64,000 nucleotides of DNA from Peredibacter starrii (GTDB taxonomy: Bacteria; Bdellovibrionota; Bacteriovoracia; Bacteriovoracales; Bacteriovoracaceae): the NCBI RefSeq assembly GCF_034259205.1, contig NZ_CP139487.1, positions 1,674,001-1,738,000 on the forward strand, written 5' to 3'. A program made the translations under genes and the position numbers. The first letter of the stretch is position 1. Each line of letters opens with the position of its first letter. Shown piece by piece: positions 10,371-19,005 of this stretch. The notes beneath the pieces were generated by a model. That model searched no databases and was not told the DNA's origin. It saw only the letters and a list, made by a program, of their open reading frames with translations.

Positions 10371-11612
10371 GAGTTTGGTTTTTAGATTTCCACCGGCCGG
10401 ACATTTTTCGGCAAAGTTTTTCTTTAGGGCCTTCTTCTCACGGGAAGGCTTTAAAGAGTCCAATTTTGCCTCCATTTGCTGACATTCAATATCCTGCTTA
10501 ATTGAGGCCTCATAATGGTTTTTGTAACTTTCATAAGTCTTTTTGCGGTCGATATTGAAAATGATTTCTTGAAGATCCTGGGCCTCATCGGCCGCAATAT
10601 CAAAGACTGTCATAGGTTGAAGGGACTCGAAGAAAATTTCATCAGGTGCCTTTTCTAAAGTGCTAATCGGAAATTTACCCGCCTTGATGTCTTTTTGATT
10701 GATACGAAGAAGCACAGGAACTATGGTCGTCTCATTTTTTTTCACGAGAGACATGTCCATCGAAACCAGAACCGGAATATCATCATCGAAAGCGGCATTA
10801 TCAACTGCCTTCACGTAAACGTTATAGATATCATCTGAAGTCTGGAAGATGTGATTACGGCCATCAATCGTGCAAGTCACGCTATGTTTACCAGTCGGAA
10901 CGATCAGAAGTTCATTTAAAAACGCACAGTATTTTAAAGAGGCCTCTTTATAGGTGTTTTTCTCTGGAGAATTCGCCACACAAGTTCCGTGAATTTTTCC
11001 TTCGACGATTTTTAAAGGATGACATGTGACCTTGAAATCTTCACCAAGGAGAGAAGAAAAAAGCATAAAGGTATTGTTCAAAACATCCACGTAAGGAAAA
11101 TTCTCCGTATTGTGAGAAATATTTGCCTTGAACTCAGATTCCAAATTTTTCAAAAGTTTTGGTTCGGGAATTTTAAAGGCGTCTTTGGTCTTGGCCGTTC
11201 GGATACAACGTTTGTCATAGGCCACTTTTGTGATGGCATCAGGGGCAAAGCTATTTAAAAAGCTGTAGCGATCTTTTAGAAGCTCGCAGTTTTTCTCAAC
11301 GTCTTCTTCCAGCTTTTTGGTAATTCCGATGTAGGTGTCGAGAGTTTTATTACGAAGATCTTTGAGATCATTTCGGTGGGGCATGGATTCCAGTGCGAGT
11401 CCCAGAATTTTGAGCGCCAATGAAGAGTTTTCTCCTTCTAAAGCACTATTGGCCGCAAGTCGAGCATCCATCGCGGCTTGGTGGGCGAGGAAGACATAGG
11501 CCTCACTTTCTTTATCTTTAATTTCGGCCAAACGGGTCAAAGAGTGAGGAATGTCCGTTTGAGCATAAATTGGGAATATAAAGCAGGTCGCCAGGATGAT
11601 GAGGATTTTCAT
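10359..11612 (-). CDS. Secreted helical protein of unknown function
   Basis: The 417-residue product starts with a clear signal peptide (M-K-I-L-I-I-L-A-T-C-F-I-F-P-I-Y-A-Q, cleavage near residue 17-18), so it should be exported. Residues 20-110 look like alpha-helical repeats (Ala/Leu-rich, TPR-like). The middle holds five or six cysteines and short beta-like stretches, and the C-terminus is Lys-rich and helical. I do not recognise a family. Its start is only 28 bases from the divergent deacetylase gene, so the two promoters must overlap or lie inside the opposite coding sequence. Its stop overlaps the giant LamG gene's stop by 12 bases, tail to tail. Confidence 0.75.
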   Translation of the reverse strand: MKILIILATCFIFPIYAQTDIPHSLTRLAEIKDKESEAYVFLAHQAAMDARLAANSALEGENSSLALKILGLALESMPHRNDLKDLRNKTLDTYIGITKKLEEDVEKNCELLKDRYSFLNSFAPDAITKVAYDKRCIRTAKTKDAFKIPEPKLLKNLESEFKANISHNTENFPYVDVLNNTFMLFSSLLGEDFKVTCHPLKIVEGKIHGTCVANSPEKNTYKEASLKYCAFLNELLIVPTGKHSVTCTIDGRNHIFQTSDDIYNVYVKAVDNAAFDDDIPVLVSMDMSLVKKNETTIVPVLLRINQKDIKAGKFPISTLEKAPDEIFFESLQPMTVFDIAADEAQDLQEIIFNIDRKKTYESYKNHYEASIKQDIECQQMEAKLDSLKPSREKKALKKNFAEKCPAGGNLKTKLLRD

Positions 11613-11640
11613 TTCAAAATGGTAGGTCTAAAATACCGAT

Positions 11641-12618
11641 ATGAAAATACTCCATGACCCTAATTCAAACTTACATCTTACCAAATACGGAATTCAGGTT
11701 CCGCTAGCGGATGATCGCGATTTTAAGGTCTATGATTTTCTAAATAACAAAGGCATTCCTGTCACCATGAACTTTACTCAGAATGTAAGTCTGACTAAAG
11801 AAGATATAGCTCGGGTCCATAATGAAGAGTTCATGTCGAAACTTTACGGAACCAAAGAAGAACTTCGCCACGAAATTATTAAATGCTATGAGCTCATCAA
11901 TGAAAATGGAGAGTATAACCGTTACGATCCAAATGCTGCCAAGGCCCCGCTCGAAGAATTGTTTGATTCAGTTCTTTTAAAAACAAAGGGAACGATGTTT
12001 GCGGTTCAGGAGGCCCTGAAGACCGGTGCTTGCTTCTTTTTAGGCGGTGGTTTTCATCATGCCATGAGTTTTGGAGGACGCGGTTTTTGTCTTATCAATG
12101 ATGTGGTAATCGCTTCTCGTTGGGCCCAAAAAAATCTTGGTGTAAAAACCGTATGGGTCATTGATGTGGACGCTCACAAAGGTGACGGAACTGCTGAACT
12201 CACTCAACATGACCCTTCTATTAAAACTCTTAGTATTCATATGGCCGACAGCTGGCCATTAGACAACGGTTCTCCTGATAGTCCGTGGTTTATCCCTAGT
12301 GATGTCGAAATTGGCATTAAGGCCAATCAGGAAAGCACCTATCTTCCGCGGTTAGAAGAGGGTCTTAAAACACTCGAGGCCATGGGAAAACCTGATCTCG
12401 CGATTGTGGTTCAGGGGAGTGATCCTTACGAGAAAGATCGTCTTCCAAGTGCCAGTTTCTTAAAGTTAACTAAAGAACAAATGCTTGAGCGAGACCTTCT
12501 CGTTTATTATTTCCTCAAAGATCGTGGCATTCCTCAGGCCTATGTGATGGCCGGAGGGTATGGCGAGCATGTTTATGAAATTTACTGTCAATTTTTAGAG
12601 GCGATTTCCTCAAAATAA
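11641..12618 (+). CDS. Histone deacetylase family (acetoin utilisation-like) deacetylase
   Basis: The 325-residue protein has the arginase/deacetylase-fold signatures of the HDAC family. G-G-G-F-H-H-A carries the catalytic His pair (139-140). V-I-D-V-D-A-H-K-G-D-G supplies zinc ligands Asp177 and His179, Q-G-S-D-P-Y the third ligand Asp261, and M-A-G-G-Y-G the late catalytic tyrosine. Bacterial members deacetylate small amides, polyamines or acetyl-lysine proteins; the substrate here cannot be read from sequence. No signal peptide is present, so it should be cytoplasmic. It is monocistronic, divergent from the secreted protein upstream and followed by the flagellin gene after 72 bases. Confidence 0.9.
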   Translation: MKILHDPNSNLHLTKYGIQVPLADDRDFKVYDFLNNKGIPVTMNFTQNVSLTKEDIARVHNEEFMSKLYGTKEELRHEIIKCYELINENGEYNRYDPNAAKAPLEELFDSVLLKTKGTMFAVQEALKTGACFFLGGGFHHAMSFGGRGFCLINDVVIASRWAQKNLGVKTVWVIDVDAHKGDGTAELTQHDPSIKTLSIHMADSWPLDNGSPDSPWFIPSDVEIGIKANQESTYLPRLEEGLKTLEAMGKPDLAIVVQGSDPYEKDRLPSASFLKLTKEQMLERDLLVYYFLKDRGIPQAYVMAGGYGEHVYEIYCQFLEAISSK

Positions 12619-12690
12619 TCCTGAGTGTACGCGTCAGGCTATCTTCTCTTCATTTCTTTTTTCTGACTCCGAAAAGTGTACCGAGGTAGT

Positions 12691-13524
12691 ATGAGCTTTC
12701 GAGTCAATACAAACGTAAGCGCCCTCGCTTCTCAAAGAGCGATGAGCAAAGTGAATAAGGAGACTGAAGAGTCTTCTGTGAAGCTTAGTTCCGGGCAGAG
12801 AATTACAAAAGCAGCAGACGATGCTGCCGGCCTCGCTATTTCTGAAAAACTAAAAGCTGAAATTCGTTCTTCTCGTCAGGCCAATCGTAACGCCAACGAT
12901 GGTCTCTCCCTTGTTCAAGTAGCAGAAGGTGGATTGGAAGAATCATCAAGTTTATTGACTCGTATGCGTGAACTTGCCATCCAGGCAGCTTCTGATACGT
13001 TGACTGACAGTGATCGCATGAAGTCCAGCATGGAATATGAATCGATCAAAGATGAATTAGAGCGTCTTTCGCAGACCACTGAATTCAACGGTAAAAAACT
13101 TCTGAATGGTTCTGGCCCGCGCCTGGATTTCCAGGTTGGTGTGGGTGATAACACGGCCGATGATCATATTAGTTATGATTCAAAATCAATCAATGCTGGG
13201 ATTCAGTTTTTGGGAGTTGCCCACGCTTCGATCAGATCGAAAAGTAGTGCTCAGCAAAGTTTATCCACCATTGATAATGCCATTAACAAAATTTCCGGAC
13301 ACCGCTCTCTTTTGGGTTCGATTCAGAACCGATTGATCACAAGTTCCAATAATCTTGGAATCTATACTGAGAATATGAGTAAAGCTAACAGCCAGATCCG
13401 AGATGCGGATTTTGCTCTGGAAACTTCTCAGCAAGCTCGTAACTCAATTGTGGCCTCTGCTGGTACGGCCGTAATGGCCCAGGCCAATATGTCAGGTCAG
13501 AACGCTCTCAAACTCGTAGGGTAA
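12691..13524 (+). CDS. fliC: Flagellin
   Basis: A 277-residue filament protein with the canonical N-terminal D0/D1 helices (M-S-F-R-V-N-T-N-V-S-A-L, then S-S-G-x-R-I-x-x-A-A-D-D-A-A-G-L-A-I) and the matching C-terminal helix (Q-A-R-N-S-I ... M-A-Q-A-N). The variable central region is very short, giving a minimal flagellin. I chose the ATG at 12691 rather than the GTG 15 bases upstream because GAGG at 12683-12686 is well spaced and because flagellins begin with this M-x-F-R-V-N motif. No other flagellar gene is in the window, so this is a lone flagellin locus; multi-flagellin genomes are common in Bdellovibrio relatives. I could not find a convincing sigma-28 promoter. Confidence 0.95.
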   Translation: MSFRVNTNVSALASQRAMSKVNKETEESSVKLSSGQRITKAADDAAGLAISEKLKAEIRSSRQANRNANDGLSLVQVAEGGLEESSSLLTRMRELAIQAASDTLTDSDRMKSSMEYESIKDELERLSQTTEFNGKKLLNGSGPRLDFQVGVGDNTADDHISYDSKSINAGIQFLGVAHASIRSKSSAQQSLSTIDNAINKISGHRSLLGSIQNRLITSSNNLGIYTENMSKANSQIRDADFALETSQQARNSIVASAGTAVMAQANMSGQNALKLVG

Positions 13525-13553
13525 ACCCATTTAATTCAAGTACTGGCCCCATC

Positions 13554-13588
13554 GTCAATGACCGTGGTCACTGACATTATATTTTTTT
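13554..13588 (+). terminator. Probable terminator after flagellin
   Basis: An inverted repeat GTCA-a-TGACC, gt, GGTCA-c-TGAC spans 13554-13575 with one mismatch, followed within seven bases by a run of seven T. It fits a rho-independent terminator for the flagellin gene, although the perfect central loop is only two bases, so the inner stem must open. It might also act as an operator for the next gene. Confidence 0.5.
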
Positions 13589-13614
13589 CTCTCACAATAG
13601 GCTCGAGGTGTTTT

Positions 13615-15120
13615 ATGAATACAACTGAGTCATATAGTGCGGTCATCTTGGACCTCGACGGAGTTCTTACCGATACTCGTAATCTTCATTACGATGCCTG
13701 GAAACAGACCTTTGATGAATATCTGAGGAACTACGGACAAGGACCATTCTCTCAAAAAGAATATGAGCAGTATGTCGATGGTAAGCCTCGATCTCAGGGA
13801 ATCCTGGACTTCCTGATTTTTCGGGGAATTCCCATCACTTCAAGTGAGCTTCAGAAATTGGGGCAAAGGAAAAATGAAATATATCTCTCTGAATTGGATC
13901 ATCAAGGAGTCGTGGTTTTTTCTGATGCTTTGAGAGCATTAAGAAAGTGGAGGGACAAAGGTGTTCCTCTGGCCGTCGTTTCATCCAGTAAAAACACCAC
14001 CAAAATCTTAGATCGATTACGCATTAGAAATTATTTCGAGGTAGAAATGAATGCCTTGATCGGAGAAGAGATGCATCTGGAAGGAAAACCCAGTGCGGAT
14101 TTCTTCCTAGAGGCGGCCAAACGTTTAAATAAGAAACCAGACGAATGTATTGTCGTCGAAGATGCAGTCGCTGGCATTCAAGCGGGCAATGCCGGAAATT
14201 TTGCTTCTGTCATCGGAGTCGCTCGTCCTGGCCAAACAGGTGGGAAAGAACTCAGTGAGGCGGGAGCGGACTTTGTGGTGACGGGACTGGAAGAAATATT
14301 CGACTTAAAACCAAATATCATAAAAAGCTGGCGCAACTTCGCTCAGTTTATTGATGGGAAGGAGATGGCCCTCTTCCTGGATTTTGATGGAACTTTGAGT
14401 GAAATCGTTCCGGATCATCACGATGCTCAGATGGTTGAAGAGATTCGCCCCGTACTAACTCGAATTTCAGATAGTATCAAGGTCGCCATCATTAGCGGTC
14501 GAGATCGAAAAGATGTTAAGGCCCGGGTAGGGATTGATGGTCTTTTCTATGCCGGCTGCCATGGTTATGACATTAGCGGCCCTGGATGTTTTCATTTTCA
14601 AATTGAAGAAGCAGAAGAGGCAAGTTCAGAAATGAACGAGGCGATTAAACAAATCGAGTCTCATGCGGACAAATACCCGGGTCTTTCCATTGAAAGGAAA
14701 AAATATTTCACGGCGATCCATTACCGAAATGTTGATTCCTCGCTTCATCAAAGCTTAAAAAACGAAATTAATGATCTGGTCAAAAGCTTTAAGAAGCTTG
14801 AGGTTAGAAGAGGGAAAATGGTTTTCGATCTTGCCCCAAAATTGAAATGGAACAAAGGTGAGGCAGTAAAAAAACTCTGTGAAGTTTTAGATATGGCCCC
14901 TGGAAAAACCGTCGCGGTCTATATAGGCGATGATCTAACGGATGAAGACGTTTTTTGTGAACTTCATTCTTGGGGGATTGGAATAAAGGTCGGAATAGAA
15001 AGTATGGCCGGTACTTGTTCCGATTATTCACTTCGAACTCCTTCAGAGGTCGCAACTTTTTTAAATAAGATCGAACAAAACTTCACTCAACAGGAAAAAC
15101 AATGGAGACGTGGAGCTTAA
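13615..15120 (+). CDS. Beta-phosphoglucomutase / trehalose-6-phosphate phosphatase fusion
   Basis: Two HAD phosphatase-fold domains are fused in 501 residues. Domain 1 (about 5-225) has I-L-D-L-D-G-V-L-T-D (Asp13/Asp15), G-K-P-S-A-D-F-F and V-V-E-D-A-V-A-G-I-Q, as in beta-phosphoglucomutases. Domain 2 (about 248-490) has F-L-D-F-D-G-T-L (Asp256/Asp258) and Y-I-G-D-D-L-T-D-E-D, as in OtsB-type trehalose-6-phosphatases. Start at 13615: GAGGTG at 13604-13609 precedes it, and the ATG at 13558 would add an unrelated N-terminal tail. The next gene, GH65, overlaps by 19 bases. Together the order PGM-TPP-GH65 equals the single-chain Mycobacterium OtsB1 (Rv2006). Expected chemistry: trehalose-6-phosphate to trehalose, and beta-glucose-1-phosphate to glucose-6-phosphate; which one dominates is unknown. 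Confidence 0.88.
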   Translation: MNTTESYSAVILDLDGVLTDTRNLHYDAWKQTFDEYLRNYGQGPFSQKEYEQYVDGKPRSQGILDFLIFRGIPITSSELQKLGQRKNEIYLSELDHQGVVVFSDALRALRKWRDKGVPLAVVSSSKNTTKILDRLRIRNYFEVEMNALIGEEMHLEGKPSADFFLEAAKRLNKKPDECIVVEDAVAGIQAGNAGNFASVIGVARPGQTGGKELSEAGADFVVTGLEEIFDLKPNIIKSWRNFAQFIDGKEMALFLDFDGTLSEIVPDHHDAQMVEEIRPVLTRISDSIKVAIISGRDRKDVKARVGIDGLFYAGCHGYDISGPGCFHFQIEEAEEASSEMNEAIKQIESHADKYPGLSIERKKYFTAIHYRNVDSSLHQSLKNEINDLVKSFKKLEVRRGKMVFDLAPKLKWNKGEAVKKLCEVLDMAPGKTVAVYIGDDLTDEDVFCELHSWGIGIKVGIESMAGTCSDYSLRTPSEVATFLNKIEQNFTQQEKQWRRGA

Positions 15121-17531
15121 CCTACGATGAGTGGGATCCTCAGGAAGAACGACTAAGAGAGGCCCTCTGTACTTTAGGGAACGGATACTTCGCGACGAGA
15201 GGTGCCGCAGAAGAAAGTACAACAGGCGATTTTCATTATCCTGGTACCTATCTTGCAGGAGGTTTCAATCGGAGCATCTCAATTATTGCGGGAGAAGAAA
15301 TACAAAATGAAGATCTGGTAAATTGGCCCAACTGGATCTGCCTCAGCTTCCGACATGTGAATGATGAATGGCTGGATCTCTCAAAGATGGAGGTCCTTTC
15401 TTATCAACAAGAGCTTGATTTAAGATCTGGTGTTTTAAGCCGGTGTTTAACTCTTCGGGATAAATATGGTCGAGAATCCGAATTAAAAACGAACCGATTT
15501 GTAAGTATGTCCAATAAACATGTGGCCGGTATAAAATGGTCTTTGCGGCCCCTAAATTGGTCGGGTCCAATCGAAATTAAAAGTTGGATTGATGGGGGCG
15601 TGGATAATTCTGGCGTTCATCGTTATCGTGAATTGAATCGAAAGCATCACACAGTCAGACGTTCAGGAAATATTGATCGAGAAAGTTTTTATCTCGAAAC
15701 CACCACTAATGAATCCCAAATCGTTATGGCCCAAGCAATACGAAACAGAATTTCTAAATCTGAATTTAAATTTGATGAGTGGATTAAAGAGGATTCAATT
15801 GGACATACTTTCTCAATCACTTTGGATGAACAAGAAGAGGTCACGATTGAAAAAGTGATGGCCCTTTTTCATTCCCGTGACCGGGCCCTTAGCCACCCTT
15901 TATACGAGGCCAAGCGGCTCCTGATGAAAATTGGAAATTATGAGGAAATATTGGCCTCCCATCGACGTGAATGGGAACATCTTTGGCATCTTTGTGACAT
16001 TGAGCTCCTGGATAATCCCCGGGAAGCTAAACTTTTACGTTTTCATATTTTTCATCTTCTCCAAACAGTATCTCTTCATAACATCGACCTGGATGCGGGA
16101 GTTCCCTCTCGAGGACTTCACGGAGAGGCCTACCGGGGACACATTTTTTGGGACGAGGTGTACATATTCCCCTTATTGAATATTCGCGTTCCCGAGATAG
16201 CCCGATCTCTTTTAATGTATCGATATCGAAGACTTGATGAGGCAAGGATCAATGCTCGGGAGAGTGGATTTGAAGGAGCCATGTATCCCTGGCAAAGCGG
16301 AAGCAATGGTGAAGAAGAAAGCCAGTTAACACATTTGAATCCTGTATCCGGGAAATGGATCCCGGACTCGACATATCTGCAACGTCATATCAATAGCATC
16401 ATTGTTTACAACATTTGGAAATATTATCAGGCCACAAATGATCTGGAGTTTCTTTCGTTCTTTGGTGCCGAGATGATGCTAGAAATCTGTCGGTTTTGGG
16501 CCAGCAAAATGACTTATAATTTGGATCGCGATCGCTACGATATTAAAAACGTTGTGGGGCCGGATGAATTTCATACCGCTTATCCCGACTCGGATGAATT
16601 AGGCATAAATAATAATGCTTATACAAATTTTATGGTCTCATGGTGTCTAAAAACTACCGTCGAACTCTTTCGTAGTTTACCTGTTAATAGACGACGGGAT
16701 CTTTTGAGTATATTGCAAATTAAAAATGATGAATTAGACATGTGGCTTGAGAAAAGTCGAAAGATATTCATCCCCATGGCCGAAGGTGGAATCATTGAAC
16801 AGTTTGAAGGTTTTGAAAAACTGGAGGACCTTAATTGGGACCATTATAAGCGGAAATATGGGAACATTCAGCGCATTGATCGGCTTCTTGAGGCAGAAGG
16901 TGATGATCCGAACAAATACAAATTGAATAAACAGAGTGATGTGTTGATGATCTATTATCTTTTTCTGCCAGATGAGCTAGAAAAAAATTATGAATGGCTG
17001 GGCTATCACTTTGACAAAGATAGCATTTTAAAAAATATTCAATATCATCTGGCACTTTCCTCAAATGGATCGACTTTAAGTCGTGTCGTTCATTCCTGGA
17101 TTCTTTCTCGTTATGATCTGGATCTTTCCTGGCACTGGTTCTTGCGTGCTCTGGAGAGTGATATATCGGATATTCAAGGAGGGACGACCGAAGAGGGAAT
17201 TCATCTGGGTGCGATGGCAGGAACTGTGGACTTGGTTCAGAGATGTTTTACAGGCATTGAGGTCAGAGATGATGTCATTTGGCTGCTTCCTCATATTCCA
17301 AGTAAGATTCGTCATTTAAATTTAAGAGTTCGCTTTCGCGGTCATTCCATTCAGATTCGGTTCGCCGATGATCTATGCAAGATTAAAATTGAGCGTAGCT
17401 GGTTGGTCCCTGGTAAAATTGGATTTCAGGGTGAGGTCCATGAGTTCAATGAAGGAGATGAGTTCTCTTTCAAACTGAAACCAGTCGAGGCAGATGTGAT
17501 TACTGACAGAATATCTTCTGCATTGCCTTGA
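15102..17531 (+). CDS. Glycoside hydrolase family 65 (trehalose/maltose phosphorylase-like)
   Basis: The 809-residue protein spans the whole GH65 architecture. It has an N-terminal beta-sandwich (L-G-N-G-Y-F-A-T-R-G near residue 25) and an (alpha/alpha)6 barrel with F-W-D-E-V-Y, followed by G-P-D-E-F-H whose Glu489 is the expected general acid. N-N-N-A-Y-T-N and K-Q-S-D-V-L are GH65 hallmarks, and a short C-terminal beta domain closes the protein. GH65 enzymes are inverting phosphorylases or hydrolases of alpha-glucosides. With the upstream PGM/TPP the natural reading is phosphorolysis of trehalose or a related disaccharide to beta-glucose-1-phosphate. The ATG lies inside the upstream gene with AGGAAA ahead of it, so translation is probably coupled. 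Its 3' end overlaps the opposite-strand repressor gene by 32 bases. Confidence 0.9.
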   Translation: METWSLTYDEWDPQEERLREALCTLGNGYFATRGAAEESTTGDFHYPGTYLAGGFNRSISIIAGEEIQNEDLVNWPNWICLSFRHVNDEWLDLSKMEVLSYQQELDLRSGVLSRCLTLRDKYGRESELKTNRFVSMSNKHVAGIKWSLRPLNWSGPIEIKSWIDGGVDNSGVHRYRELNRKHHTVRRSGNIDRESFYLETTTNESQIVMAQAIRNRISKSEFKFDEWIKEDSIGHTFSITLDEQEEVTIEKVMALFHSRDRALSHPLYEAKRLLMKIGNYEEILASHRREWEHLWHLCDIELLDNPREAKLLRFHIFHLLQTVSLHNIDLDAGVPSRGLHGEAYRGHIFWDEVYIFPLLNIRVPEIARSLLMYRYRRLDEARINARESGFEGAMYPWQSGSNGEEESQLTHLNPVSGKWIPDSTYLQRHINSIIVYNIWKYYQATNDLEFLSFFGAEMMLEICRFWASKMTYNLDRDRYDIKNVVGPDEFHTAYPDSDELGINNNAYTNFMVSWCLKTTVELFRSLPVNRRRDLLSILQIKNDELDMWLEKSRKIFIPMAEGGIIEQFEGFEKLEDLNWDHYKRKYGNIQRIDRLLEAEGDDPNKYKLNKQSDVLMIYYLFLPDELEKNYEWLGYHFDKDSILKNIQYHLALSSNGSTLSRVVHSWILSRYDLDLSWHWFLRALESDISDIQGGTTEEGIHLGAMAGTVDLVQRCFTGIEVRDDVIWLLPHIPSKIRHLNLRVRFRGHSIQIRFADDLCKIKIERSWLVPGKIGFQGEVHEFNEGDEFSFKLKPVEADVITDRISSALP

Positions 17532-17793
17532 GAAGCTTGAGTACCAGGGGATTTTCAATATAGTAGAAAGAAAAATTTTTCTCTCTTCTTAGCCCCAGAA
17601 GACCTTCATTTTGCATGCGCTTAAGGAATTGAGACGTATGTGATTGAGAGAGACCAACTGCGTTTTGAATTTCTGAAACCTGCTTTTCGCCGTCACTAAG
17701 ATAGCACAGAATCAACAACCGCTGTGGATGGGCAAACTGCTTCAAAAGTCCCGCCACTTCATCACATTTGTCCTGCATAATACTTAAATCCAT
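17500..17793 (-). CDS. bigR: ArsR-family repressor, BigR/SqrR/YgaV-type sulfane-sulfur sensor
   Basis: A 97-residue winged-helix protein with the ArsR core (F-A-H-P-Q-R-L-L-I-L-C, Q-V-S-E-I-Q, L-S-Q-S-H-T-S-Q-F-L as recognition helix, wing R-R-E-K-N-F-S-F-Y-Y). Cys30 and Cys96 are 66 residues apart, exactly as in BigR (42/108) and SqrR (41/107), where these two cysteines form a polysulfide bridge and release DNA. Neighbours are a sulfite/sulfur exporter, YeeE/YedE transporters and an ETHE1-type dioxygenase, so the sulfane-sulfur role is well supported. The ATG at 17793 has GAGGT ahead of it and overlaps the tauE-like stop by 10 bases, so the two genes form one operon. Confidence 0.85.
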   Translation of the reverse strand: MDLSIMQDKCDEVAGLLKQFAHPQRLLILCYLSDGEKQVSEIQNAVGLSQSHTSQFLKRMQNEGLLGLRREKNFSFYYIENPLVLKLLKAMQKIFCQ

Positions 17794-18518
17794 ACTGACC
17801 TCATGATACTAACTGTGGAATAGACCACAACAAGTGTAAAGAGTATTTTCCTGAACTTTAGCATTTCAGGAGGCAATTTTTTTATGAGCAAAACAGATAT
17901 GAACGAGCCAAAGGTAATTAATGCAAGCTCAGAAAGACTAATCAGTGAACTTACTTCTCCCCATTGAAAAATAAAAGACATCACTGAAATTAAAAGAATG
18001 CTGGCAAGTCCATTTCCCAGGGCCTCTTGATAGTTCATTCCAAAAAAATTCATTAGAACCGGCATGAGAACGACACCTCCCCCTAGACCTGTGAGTGTCG
18101 TTAAAATTCCCAGTAATAGACCGATGATGACCGATTTTATCGGCCCTTGCTTTTCTTGCTTGGCCCCCAATTCACGACGCTCTCTCCAAACACTCAATAA
18201 GCCATAGATTCCAATGGAGATGATTAGTGTGGCCACTACATAATCTGGAATTTCATTTTTTTTATTCACTGACAAAACATTTCCAATGGCCCCTGCTGAT
18301 ACAAGGGTGAGAACTAACCGAAGGTTTAATTTTGGCCTAAGACCAATTAAGTTTATCAGAGTACTCATAATGACGATGACTAGGGAAAGAGTCGTAGCAT
18401 CCCTCAATGACAGTGATAAAAGACCAATCAAAAGAGGAATCGCTGCCAGTGCTCCGCCAGCGCCAGTGAGCCCCATGATTAGTCCCACAAACAGTCCTAT
18501 GATGATGTAGAGGAGCAT
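17784..18518 (-). CDS. TauE/SafE family sulfite/organosulfur exporter
   Basis: The 244-residue membrane protein has about eight hydrophobic helices in two halves, each starting with the family's Gly-rich helix (G-L-T-G-A-G-G-A near residue 18, and L-T-G-L-G-G-G-V near 142). TauE/SafE proteins export sulfite, sulfoacetate or related sulfur anions from the cytoplasm. It is the first gene of the operon with the BigR-like repressor. Its predicted promoter, TTTACA (18571-18576) / 17 bases / TATTAT (18548-18553) on the minus strand, lies wholly inside the palindrome at 18545-18576, so repression by its own downstream gene product is likely. Confidence 0.88.
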   Translation of the reverse strand: MLLYIIIGLFVGLIMGLTGAGGALAAIPLLIGLLSLSLRDATTLSLVIVIMSTLINLIGLRPKLNLRLVLTLVSAGAIGNVLSVNKKNEIPDYVVATLIISIGIYGLLSVWRERRELGAKQEKQGPIKSVIIGLLLGILTTLTGLGGGVVLMPVLMNFFGMNYQEALGNGLASILLISVMSFIFQWGEVSSLISLSELALITFGSFISVLLIKKLPPEMLKFRKILFTLVVVYSTVSIMRSVWI

Positions 18519-18544
18519 GTTTTATTCCTTGATCTGAATGTGGA

Positions 18545-18576
18545 TTTATAATATTATGATTTTGTAATATTGTAAA
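18545..18576. promoter_or_regulatory. Divergent sulfur-operon promoter with long inverted-repeat operator
   Basis: Perfect 7-bp arms AATATTA (18550-18556) and TAATATT (18565-18571) flank eight bases. The symmetry extends outward to 12-bp arms (TTTAt.../...gTAAA) with one mismatch. Reading leftwards, TTTACA and TATTAT at 17-base spacing form a near-consensus sigma-70 promoter for the tauE-bigR operon inside this palindrome. A TATAAT at 18547-18552 could serve the rightward yeeE operon, though no good -35 goes with it. It is the obvious site for the BigR-like repressor, which would control both directions. Confidence 0.75.
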
Positions 18577-18594
18577 CTTGAAAAGGACAAACCG

Positions 18595-19005
18595 ATGTTA
18601 CCAATATTAGGTGGGGCCATTATAGGATTGGCCGCAAGTATATTGCTTCTATTCGATGGAAGAGTGACTGGAATTAGTGGCATTACTTCAGGAGTGATTA
18701 AATCAGAGACACCAGACAAGTCTTGGCGAATTTTTTTTCTTTCCGGACTAATAATTGGTGGAGTTCTTCTACGTTTTTTTCGACCGGAGGCAGTGACCAT
18801 TATTTCCGGCGCCTTCAATTATGATTACGCCCTTGCCGGTTTTTTAGTTGGGTTTGGCACTGTTTTAGGGAGTGGATGCACTTCAGGTCACGGAGTATGT
18901 GGATTGTCCCGTTTTTCAGTTCGTTCAATGGTTGCAGTTCTCATTTTCATTGGCACTGCCATGTTAACGTTATTTGTCTTTAAGACTTTTCGAGGTGTCC
19001 TATGA
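18595..19005 (+). CDS. YeeE/YedE-family sulfur transporter, first half (PmpA-like)
   Basis: A 136-residue protein with about four membrane helices and the sulfur-transport motif G-S-G-C-T-S-G-H-G-V-C-G-L-S-R (residues about 92-106), whose cysteines relay thiosulfate or sulfane sulfur in characterised YeeE proteins. It covers half of a full-length YeeE, and the next gene supplies the other half, overlapping by ATGA. Such split pairs (PmpA/PmpB type) are a known form of the family. AAAAGGA precedes the start. It begins the rightward transcript from the divergent sulfur promoter. Confidence 0.85.
   Translation: MLPILGGAIIGLAASILLLFDGRVTGISGITSGVIKSETPDKSWRIFFLSGLIIGGVLLRFFRPEAVTIISGAFNYDYALAGFLVGFGTVLGSGCTSGHGVCGLSRFSVRSMVAVLIFIGTAMLTLFVFKTFRGVL

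Noticed and set aside
12620-12638. Hairpin CCTGA...TCAGG after the deacetylase gene as a terminator
   Set aside because: Only five base pairs and no T-tract directly after the stem.
13615-17531. Suspected sequencing frameshift splitting a single OtsB1-like gene
   Set aside because: The GH65 gene has its own ATG and ribosome site and the first gene stops cleanly after a complete TPP domain, so a real two-gene arrangement fits better. It is not fully excluded without reads.
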